From Aquimarina atlantica (GTDB taxonomy: Bacteria; Bacteroidota; Bacteroidia; Flavobacteriales; Flavobacteriaceae): DNA of 64,000 nucleotides. A program made the position numbers and the translations under genes. The stretch lies in contig NZ_AQRA01000005.1 of assembly GCF_000626715.1 (NCBI RefSeq), positions 124,001 through 188,000 of the forward strand. Direction: 5' to 3'. The notes under the pieces are model-generated. The model had not been told where the DNA came from, did not search any database, and saw only the letters and a program-made list of their open reading frames with translations. Shown here one piece after another: positions 18,104-24,825 of this stretch. Within the stretch, counting starts at the first letter, position 1, and each line of letters opens with the position of its first letter.

Positions 18104-19261
18104 ATGAATTACATGAATAAAAGAGATTTTATTAAAACTTTGGGGATAGCCTCAACTGCTACTTTTTTAAGCCCAATAACTGCTTCGGGGTTTAAAATAT
18201 TTGGTGATATTAATAAAAAAGTACTTATCCTGGGAGGTAGAGGATTTTTAGGGCCTACTATTGTAGAAACCTTTTTAGCCTCAGGTTATGAAGTGACATT
18301 ATTAAACAGAGGAAAAACCAATCCCGAACTTTTTAAATATATACCTGTTATCATTTGTGACCGGGAGAAAGAAAATAAGGAAGGCCTTAAAAATATTGAT
18401 AAAAAACATAAAGAAACCTATTGGGATATTGTTGTCGATACATGGCAAAAGTCTCCAAAAGCGGTTTCAGATTTTCTTGAAGAGTTTAAAGGGCAATTTG
18501 GGCATTATCACTACATATCTACTATATCGGTTTATGACAAATGGGATAAAAAGTTTATTGAAGAATCAGAACCTTTAAACCCTTTACCAAAATTTCCAAA
18601 AGCAATAAGCGAAGATTTTAGATATGCCATAAGAAAAACATTCGCCGAAGAAGCCATTAGAGAGCGGATAGATAATTTTACGATATATAGGTCTCATGGA
18701 ATGAAAAGTTTTAGAGTTACTCGTCCAGGTGACCCAAATGCAGAACCTTTCTGGCCGATTAGATTTTATAGAGGAGGAGAAATACTTTTGCCAAATGTTC
18801 ATAATCATCACATGCAGGTTACAGATGTAAAAAGTTTGGCAAACTTTATCGTTCATTGTTCAGCATCAAAAATATATGGAGCCTTCAATGTCGCTTCTAA
18901 TCCAACTCCTTTTAAAGATTACGTATCCAGTCTTATTCATGCTACAGATATGCCAAAAAAACTGCATTGGATTGATGGAGATTTTCTTATACAAAATGGC
19001 ATCCTTCCCTATAAAATAATGCCTTTATGGAGATCAAAACCTGTTGGAGCATACTATTTTAATGTTCAGAAAGCTATCCATGCTGGATTAGTTAATCGTC
19101 CTATGGTCGAAATGATATCTGATCAACTAGAAGGATACAAAAGCAGATATCCCAATAACGATATTGTCTTTGGAGAGATTGTTCAAGGAAAGCAGATGAA
19201 ATATTATGCTTCTACAAAAGAAAAGGAAGTTATAAAAAAGTGGTTATCCAGACCAAAATAA
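18104..19261 (+). CDS. NAD-dependent epimerase/dehydratase-like protein with an export-type N-terminus
   Basis: 385 residues. The first ~35 resemble a twin-arginine-type signal (NKRDFIKTLGIASTATFLSP, Lys-Arg instead of Arg-Arg). The Rossmann motif follows as VLILGGRGFLGP near residue 40, with LLNRGKTNP typical of extended SDR proteins; the YISTISVYD segment and a later KTFAEEAI supply catalytic-like residues. The pairing of a NAD-binding fold with an export-like signal is odd; either the signal is functional, as in some Bacteroidota oxidoreductases, or this is a cytosolic enzyme with an extended N-terminus. The substrate is probably a sugar derivative (inference). The start is ATG at 18104 or 18113. 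Confidence 0.8.
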   Translation: MNYMNKRDFIKTLGIASTATFLSPITASGFKIFGDINKKVLILGGRGFLGPTIVETFLASGYEVTLLNRGKTNPELFKYIPVIICDREKENKEGLKNIDKKHKETYWDIVVDTWQKSPKAVSDFLEEFKGQFGHYHYISTISVYDKWDKKFIEESEPLNPLPKFPKAISEDFRYAIRKTFAEEAIRERIDNFTIYRSHGMKSFRVTRPGDPNAEPFWPIRFYRGGEILLPNVHNHHMQVTDVKSLANFIVHCSASKIYGAFNVASNPTPFKDYVSSLIHATDMPKKLHWIDGDFLIQNGILPYKIMPLWRSKPVGAYYFNVQKAIHAGLVNRPMVEMISDQLEGYKSRYPNNDIVFGEIVQGKQMKYYASTKEKEVIKKWLSRPK

Positions 19262-19310
19262 ACTTTCTGAAGACATAGATAATTCATTTACGAAAAGTGT
19301 ATGTATTAAG

Positions 19311-19343
19311 AAACCTCATAGGTTTTAAAAACCTGTGAGGTTT
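19311..19343. terminator. Hairpin with TTTTAAAA-type centre after the epimerase gene
   Basis: AAACCTCATAGGTTTT pairs with AAAACCTGTGAGGTTT (one G-U pair, 1-nt loop). It is built like the hairpins at 41262-41300 and 43244-43276, all with A/T-only TTTTAAAA centres. It can serve as a terminator on either strand. Confidence 0.65.
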
Positions 19344-19511
19344 GTATAGTAAATACCAGAAGTAGTTAAAATATATGATTAAAATTATGCCTGTACGAGG
19401 TACTTGGCAAAAATGAAGATGTATTCTTTTTACACCATTTTTCTTAATGCATATCAAACTTATTTAAACTATTAGTGTAATTTTAAAAAACGCAAAATAT
19501 AGTTTTAAAAA

Positions 19512-20189
19512 ATGAATAGAGTAGACCGGTTGATGAGCATGTTATGGACATTGCAATCCAAAAAATTTGTTTCTGCAGAGGTTTTTGCAGAAAAATATGG
19601 GCTTAGTTTACGAACAGTGTATAGAGATATCAAAGCCTTAAATGAAGTGGGAATTCCTGTTTATTTTGAACCTGGCAAAGGATATTGTATCATGAAAGGC
19701 TATTTTTTACCACCTCTTTTGTTTACCATCGAAGAAGCAAATTCTCTTCTTTTATTGCAAACACTTGCTTATAAATTTGCAGACAAATCAATTACGAAAA
19801 ACTCGGATACTGCTCTCGAGAAAATAAAAGCTGTTTTGAAATATCAGGACTGGGAAAAACTCGAAAAATTTTCTTCAAAAGTTGAGGTTTATCTGCCTTC
19901 TGATTCTAATAATGAGAATCATTATTTATCAGCAATTCAGAATGCTATTGTTGATAAGAATATTCTCAATATACATTATACCGATAACAATAATAATCAA
20001 ACTCAAAGAGCAATAGAGCCTATAGGGATTATTTTTTATAACAATCAATGGCATCTTATCGCCTGGTGTTCTCTTAGAGAAGAATATCGCGACTTTATCG
20101 TAAGTAAAATCGATAGGTTAGTTCGTACTTCAGAGGTTTTTAAAAAAGAACATTCATATACTATTCAGGAGTATATGAAAATTTTTTAA
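19512..20189 (+). CDS. YafY-type WYL-domain transcriptional regulator
   Basis: 225 residues. The N-terminal DeoR-like winged helix (NRVDRLMSMLWTLQSKKFVSAEVFAEKYGLSLRTVYRDIKAL) is followed by a WYL domain from about residue 135 (INIHYTDNN-like start, IEPIGIIFYNNQWHLIAWCSLREEYRDF, with the WHLIAW stretch in place of WYL). WYL domains bind nucleic-acid or nucleotide ligands. The gene at 20272, in the same direction 82 bp downstream, is a likely target; such pairs are common in Bacteroidota. Confidence 0.88.
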   Translation: MNRVDRLMSMLWTLQSKKFVSAEVFAEKYGLSLRTVYRDIKALNEVGIPVYFEPGKGYCIMKGYFLPPLLFTIEEANSLLLLQTLAYKFADKSITKNSDTALEKIKAVLKYQDWEKLEKFSSKVEVYLPSDSNNENHYLSAIQNAIVDKNILNIHYTDNNNNQTQRAIEPIGIIFYNNQWHLIAWCSLREEYRDFIVSKIDRLVRTSEVFKKEHSYTIQEYMKIF

Positions 20190-20271
20190 ACTTCACTTTT
20201 TTGACTGACATAATGTTGTCACCCTCCTCATTTATTTTTGTGCCAGATAAACAATAAAAGCATGAAATAAT

Positions 20272-20817
20272 ATGAAAAACAATCATGATTCTGAAATTCC
20301 GGAAGTAAATTTTGACATTCATAATGAGTTAATAATTACGCCTACTTCGACATCTTCTAAACATGATTTCGATTTCTTTGAAGGAAAATTTAAACTTCGT
20401 AATAAAAAGCTGAAATCAATACTTAATCATTGTGAAGAATGGACAGAATTCGAATCTACTCAGGAAATGTATAAAGTATTGAACGGTTTGGGTAATATCG
20501 ACAACTTTCTTGCAATAAGAGACGGGCAACCATTTGAAGGAATGACAGTACGGCTTTTTGATCCCGAAACACGATTATGGAGTATGTACTGGGCAGATTC
20601 TAATCGAGGAAAATTTGATCCCCCGGTAGTTGGATCTTTTGAAAATGATATAGGTTATTTTTTCACCAAAGATACTTTTGAAGATAAGCCTATTGTTGTC
20701 GTTTTTCGATGGGATGTAAGAGATAAGAATAATCCGGTTTGGAGTCAGGCATTCTCTGATGATAATGGAGAGACCTGGGAATGGAATTGGTATATGTATA
20801 TGACAAAAATCAAGTAA
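20272..20817 (+). CDS. DUF1579-like protein
   Basis: 181 residues, soluble, no signal. The sequence HDFDFFEGKFKLRNKKLKSIL with later WTEFESTQEMYKVLNGLGNID and DPETRLWSMYWADS resembles the DUF1579/lipocalin-like family, small beta-barrel proteins of unknown ligand. It follows the WYL regulator and is closed by strong hairpins (20842-20884). Confidence 0.75.
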   Translation: MKNNHDSEIPEVNFDIHNELIITPTSTSSKHDFDFFEGKFKLRNKKLKSILNHCEEWTEFESTQEMYKVLNGLGNIDNFLAIRDGQPFEGMTVRLFDPETRLWSMYWADSNRGKFDPPVVGSFENDIGYFFTKDTFEDKPIVVVFRWDVRDKNNPVWSQAFSDDNGETWEWNWYMYMTKIK

Positions 20818-20841
20818 AACCATAAACGAGCACACTTGTAA

Positions 20842-20884
20842 TACCCCCTTGTCAACAAGGGGGTACCCCATAATCGATATGGGG
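20842..20884. terminator. Two adjacent perfect hairpins after the DUF1579-like gene
   Basis: First hairpin: TACCCCCTTG (20842-20851)/CAAGGGGGTA (20856-20865), loop TCAA. Second: CCCCATA (20866-20872)/TATGGGG (20878-20884), loop ATCGA. The first arm of the second can also compete with the G-run of the first. No T-tract follows, so termination is likely but not certain. Confidence 0.6.
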
Positions 20885-20896
20885 TTGAGCCCAGCC

Positions 20897-21086
20897 AAAA
20901 GTAGTTCGAAGCATTAATTTAATACTTCACGCTGATCCTTTATGGCTTCGAAGCGATAAATTAATGCTTCGAAGCCGTATAATAAGGTGTAAAAGCGATC
21001 ATTTAAGGGATGTTTGTGATGTTTTTAGGGGTGACGACCCAAAAAAAAGTAGTTCGAATTACCTTTTTAATCCTTCGAACTACTTT
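20897..21086. repeat. Cluster of TTCGAA-centred inverted repeats in a 499-bp gene-free region
   Basis: The interval 20818-21316 has no gene that I can support. It contains a 16-bp perfect inverted repeat, TTCGAAGCATTAATTT (20905-20920) with its complement at 20958-20973, enclosing the palindrome GCTTCGAAGC, and a 13-bp perfect pair, AAAGTAGTTCGAA (21046-21058) with its complement at 21074-21086. AAAAGTAGTTCGAA occurs twice (20897 and 21045). Five exact TTCGAA sites fall in about 180 bp. From 21090 to 21316 I see nothing more. Two convergent genes end on either side. Confidence 0.7.
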
Positions 21087-21316
21087 GGTAACCCTTCGAG
21101 GTACCTTGTGAGCTGCTTAGAGATAGTTCTTTGATGACTGTAGATAGTATTTTAATGCATACAATTACCTTATATTATCATTGGGAGCACTTTGATGAGG
21201 TATAGGCCGACCTATGCAAGGCTTCCTTAGATAAAAACTGCAACATTATTTTGTTTTTAACAGTCTTAATTATAAACCTGTGAGTTTGTCTTATCTATAT
21301 GGGCGAGCAGTAAAAT

Positions 21317-22255
21317 CTAAATCCCTAACACTTTCTTGATTTTGCTACTCAATGAATTTTTTACTTCACCTGGTTTTTCATCTTCTTCAAAAAGAATACC
21401 TTTTACGTTAAGATGGTGTCCAACTTGTTCTTTACCATAATCCTGTTCGAACCCTATTACTTGCTTTCGATATTTACAAAGTTGGCAATTCATATGAGCA
21501 GTACCACTTTTAGCTTCTTCAAGGCGTTCATCAAAAGCTTTCATCAATAATTCATCGGTACCAAAAGGATCTGTATAGATATATTCTAGGGTAGAAGACG
21601 TATTCATATCAGTAACATGACCATAAATACGTTCTAGTAACACTCCTGTAAAAAAGAAAAAAGGAATAACGATAGTTCGTTTAAACCCTAATTTTTCGAT
21701 CATTTGTAGGGATTCATCAACTTTAGGATAAGCAGTTCCGCTATACGCGGTGGTCGCAAATCCAAATCCCATTCCTTCCCAAAGCATACTGGTTAGTTTA
21801 CATACATCACTATTAGCGTCGGGGTCTGTAGTGCCTCTACCCACAACTACCAAACAGGTTTCTTTTCGATCTAATTTAGATAAGGTTGCCTCTGTCTCTT
21901 CAATTCGCTTTACAGCAAGATCTAACAAAAAGGAATTAACACCGATATGCTTTCCCATAGCAATGGCGAGATCTTCATGATAACTTTGAATGGTATTCAA
22001 TTCGTAAGGGATATCGTTTTTGGCATGAGATCCTGCGAATAAAATAACAGGAAGCGCATATATCTTTCGGATTCCGTTAAGATACATACGTTCTACAGCA
22101 GCCTCATATGTAGGATGATTAAATTCTAAAAAACCATAATCTACTTCATAGTCATTCTTATAACGATCTTTAAGAATGGCTACTAATCGTTTAAAAGAAG
22201 TGATGGCAGCTTCTCTACGGCTTCCGTGTCCACAAAGTAATATTCCTTCTTTCAT
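21317..22255 (-). CDS. cbiX: CbiX-type sirohydrochlorin cobalto/ferrochelatase
   Basis: 312 residues with two CbiX/CbiK-like halves. The first half carries the metal-site His10 (LLCGHGSRREA) and His77 (FAGSHAKNDIP). The C-terminal tail has His254, Cys257 and Cys260 (HMNCQLCKYR), the cysteine-bearing extension of long CbiX proteins. These enzymes insert cobalt (early cobalamin pathway) or iron (siroheme) into sirohydrochlorin. Having CbiX next to CobA while CobN is also in the locus is notable: it may make siroheme or supply cobalt early, with CobN acting on the late route. It is last in the - strand operon, 219 bp after cobA. Confidence 0.88.
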   Translation of the reverse strand: MKEGILLCGHGSRREAAITSFKRLVAILKDRYKNDYEVDYGFLEFNHPTYEAAVERMYLNGIRKIYALPVILFAGSHAKNDIPYELNTIQSYHEDLAIAMGKHIGVNSFLLDLAVKRIEETEATLSKLDRKETCLVVVGRGTTDPDANSDVCKLTSMLWEGMGFGFATTAYSGTAYPKVDESLQMIEKLGFKRTIVIPFFFFTGVLLERIYGHVTDMNTSSTLEYIYTDPFGTDELLMKAFDERLEEAKSGTAHMNCQLCKYRKQVIGFEQDYGKEQVGHHLNVKGILFEEDEKPGEVKNSLSSKIKKVLGI

Positions 22256-22401
22256 CTATTCTTTTTTTAGTTGTCAGATATAATTCGCCATTGAACATCT
22301 CGGTTGGTATCAACTCAATTGTTATGGCTCATTTCATTGTTTTTGTTTATATCTACAGTTATCAATATTGTTTTATGAGTAAAAAATGCTCTATGTCACA
22401 T

Positions 22402-22457
22402 TGAGCTTGTCGAAATGTAATTGAAAGAGAAGACTTTATTGATCTTCGACAAGCTCA
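22402..22457. repeat. Complete inverted pair of the TTCGACAAGCTCA repeat
   Basis: TGAGCTTGTCGAA (22402-22414) and its exact complement TTCGACAAGCTCA (22445-22457), 30 bp apart, between cobA and cbiX. It is a REP-like foldback; single or degenerate arms are at 932 and 41892. Confidence 0.75.
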
Positions 22458-22474
22458 GACCGACAAACATTAAT

Positions 22475-23197
22475 TTACTGAATTGGATGCGCTCCAATTA
22501 ATAATACTACAGGCATTTGCAATGTACTATTTTTAATCTGTTCTTGTATACTCCCTAGCGTGCCAGTTATAATTTCCTGATTAGATCGCGATACATTAGA
22601 GGCTGCATTAACTGGGATGGTATCATCCTTGCACACTTCTAAAAGTTTAGGAATAATTCTATGCAGGCTTTTAAGCCCCATATATATCGAGATGGTATTT
22701 CCGGCTTTAAGCATATGTGCAATTCCTGTAAGTTGCTCAAAAGAATAATCTGCAGTATGTGCTGTGCATATCAGCATGGCATTAGACTTCTTCCTTTCGG
22801 TAATAGGGATATTAAAAATATTAGCAGCTGCCAGTGCTGCCGAAATACCCGGAATCACCTCAAAAGGAATATTTTTTTCTGTCAGATATCGCGCTTCTTC
22901 GGCTGCTCTTCCGTAAACATAGGGATCACCAGATTTAAGGCGAACTACTTTTTTGCCTTTCTGGTAATGGGCACAAAGTAATTCATTGATCTTTTGCTGG
23001 CGTTCTATCTGATCTGTAGTATCTCCAAATTTACGGCCTACATATATTTTTTCTCCAGTTGTATTAATCGCCAAAATAGCATCTGAAACGAGATTATCAT
23101 GAAGGATGACATCTGCTTCTTTGATAAAACGAGATGCTTTTACTGTTAATAATTCTGGATCTCCGGGACCAGCACCTACTATGGCTACAATATTCAT
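22475..23197 (-). CDS. cobA: Uroporphyrinogen-III C-methyltransferase
   Basis: 240 residues of the tetrapyrrole methyltransferase family. AIVGAGPGDPELLTVKA lies at the N-terminus, VRLKSGDPYVYGRAAEE in the middle and PGISAALAAANIFNIPITER after it, the SAM- and substrate-binding hallmarks of CobA/SUMT. It methylates uroporphyrinogen III at C2 and C7 to give precorrin-2, the entry point to cobalamin and siroheme. The start is ATG at 23197 (a TTG two codons earlier would overlap the previous stop). Only 2 bp separate it from the upstream gene. Confidence 0.94.
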   Translation of the reverse strand: MNIVAIVGAGPGDPELLTVKASRFIKEADVILHDNLVSDAILAINTTGEKIYVGRKFGDTTDQIERQQKINELLCAHYQKGKKVVRLKSGDPYVYGRAAEEARYLTEKNIPFEVIPGISAALAAANIFNIPITERKKSNAMLICTAHTADYSFEQLTGIAHMLKAGNTISIYMGLKSLHRIIPKLLEVCKDDTIPVNAASNVSRSNQEIITGTLGSIQEQIKNSTLQMPVVLLIGAHPIQ

Positions 23198-23199
23198 GA

Positions 23200-24030
23200 T
23201 CAAATCAATTTTAAAGGATCAGGATGGATATAAGAATATCCTAAAAGTGTTTTGCTTTTGGTGTTAGAGATAATCTTATAAGCCTGCTTTTCTTGCTTGA
23301 TAAAAGTAGGAGGGGTGAGTCCTATTTTTTGGGCAGCAAGTGTATAGTATTCTTTACGTATTGGGTGTTGGTCTGCACAACCATTTATAATTTCTCCCCA
23401 GGCTTCTTTTTCTATAACCGCATTAATTAATCCAATACAATCCTCTCTATGAATTACATTAATGGGAACATCTCCATTCTGAACTTCTTTTTTATTAGCA
23501 AGAAATCGACCAGGTAAACGATCATCACCAATAAGACCTGATAGCCTAATAATACTTACTCGATTTTCGAATTGTTCTTGCAATAATCGCTCTACAGCAG
23601 CAACAGCTTTTCCCGATTCTTTTTCTGGTTCAATATTTAATGTTTCAGTTACCTTTCCATTTGTATTTTGATATACCGAAGTAGAACTGATAAAGATTAT
23701 TTTTTGAGTATCAGAAATAAAAGGAAGTATACTTTTTATTTGGTTTTGGTATATTTCTATAATATTAGGAATTCGTTTAGGAGGAAAATTAATAATAATA
23801 ATTTCACTTCCTGATAGAAAATCCAAATATTCTTTTTCCAAAGATTCTCCAAGCGTAAAAAGATAAGGTGTAATGCCTTCGGTTTTTAGCTTCTCGATTT
23901 TACTTTCTGTGGTTGTAGATCCTTTTATTGTATCTCCCTTAGCAATTCGATCTATTGCCAATGGTAATCCTAACCATCCACAACCTAGTATGCTTATATG
24001 TTTAGACTTCTTCACTAATTCTAATGTCAT
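23200..24030 (-). CDS. NAD(P)-binding epimerase-like protein (YeeZ-type) in the cobalamin operon
   Basis: 276 residues. Rossmann motif ISILGCGWLGLPLA at about residues 12-25, IIIINFPPKR, then FISSTSVYQNTNGKVTE and SIIRLSGLIGDDRLPG, the pattern of atypical SDR/YeeZ-like proteins; the usual YxxxK is not evident. It overlaps the ferredoxin-like gene by 29 bp and precedes cobA by 2 bp, so it is firmly inside the riboswitch-led operon. A redox step in corrin synthesis, such as precorrin-2 oxidation or cobalt reduction, is a conceivable role but is not shown. Confidence 0.8.
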   Translation of the reverse strand: MTLELVKKSKHISILGCGWLGLPLAIDRIAKGDTIKGSTTTESKIEKLKTEGITPYLFTLGESLEKEYLDFLSGSEIIIINFPPKRIPNIIEIYQNQIKSILPFISDTQKIIFISSTSVYQNTNGKVTETLNIEPEKESGKAVAAVERLLQEQFENRVSIIRLSGLIGDDRLPGRFLANKKEVQNGDVPINVIHREDCIGLINAVIEKEAWGEIINGCADQHPIRKEYYTLAAQKIGLTPPTFIKQEKQAYKIISNTKSKTLLGYSYIHPDPLKLI

Positions 24031-24823
24031 TTGGTGACATCCCCAGATAAATAGTAAGGATATGCTCCCAGGTGGTTATATCCTCTTCTTTTATCCAAAA
24101 TGTGACCAGGTGTTTTCCTTTTTTATTTTTTAAGCGTATTGCCTTGGTAAAGATAGTAGATTTTTTAAGCCAGATGACTTCTGCAACACTTACTTTACGA
24201 TCGGCAATTTCTTCTGAAATGTCTTTCGGGATTCCGGCAATAGTTAATTGCAACTGAAGCTCGTCTCCGGTAATTTTTACCTCATAATCGTCAGTATAAT
24301 CTACTTGGTGAGGTGATTTTACTTCAATCGTAGCGGTATCATATTGTTGCACCACAATTGGTTTTGGTTCTTGAAATAAGTACTTAAATAGAGGGTAAAG
24401 GTGTTGATCTGAAGCAAAAGACCGTGCTACTAAAGCTTCTCCCAGTTCTGGATCTATTTTATCTTTAAAAACAATGGGTGCTATAGTTTTCTCATTCTCT
24501 GTAGCTAATTCTGACCATCCTTCTTTATATAGTAAATATTCTTCGACAGGTTGATCTTCTTCTAAATGGGATTTTAGAATTGAAACAGCTTTATCGGGAG
24601 TTAAATTTTTATACCAATAGTTACCAGGTTGTGCAATCCAGGTAGGTGCATCTTCGCAACGACCATTACATCTTGTTTTTATTGTATGTGTCGTATCCCA
24701 AAACCCATTATTGCGAAGATATGCTCTGGCTTCTCGTATAGCAATTTCGCTATTTGCTTTTCGGCAGGACCCTCCATCACAAAATTGAAAGGTAGTATTT
24801 ACTTTACTTATATTTTTTCCCAT
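24002..24823 (-). CDS. Thioredoxin-like [2Fe-2S] ferredoxin with extra C-terminal domain
   Basis: 273 residues. The first ~85 form a thioredoxin-like 2Fe-2S ferredoxin with four cysteines at Cys15, Cys20, Cys52 and Cys56 (FCDGGSC and RCNGRCEDAP). A ~60-residue linker and a ~120-residue C-terminal domain (strands around VDYTDDYEVKITGDELQLQL and KHLVTFWIKEEDITTWEHIL) follow, which I do not recognise. It begins 2 bp after the TonB receptor gene. Inside a cobalamin operon an electron carrier could serve cobalt reduction before adenosylation or an oxidative corrin step; this is an inference. Confidence 0.83.
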   Translation of the reverse strand: MGKNISKVNTTFQFCDGGSCRKANSEIAIREARAYLRNNGFWDTTHTIKTRCNGRCEDAPTWIAQPGNYWYKNLTPDKAVSILKSHLEEDQPVEEYLLYKEGWSELATENEKTIAPIVFKDKIDPELGEALVARSFASDQHLYPLFKYLFQEPKPIVVQQYDTATIEVKSPHQVDYTDDYEVKITGDELQLQLTIAGIPKDISEEIADRKVSVAEVIWLKKSTIFTKAIRLKNKKGKHLVTFWIKEEDITTWEHILTIYLGMSPNDIRISEEV

Positions 24824-24825
24824 GA

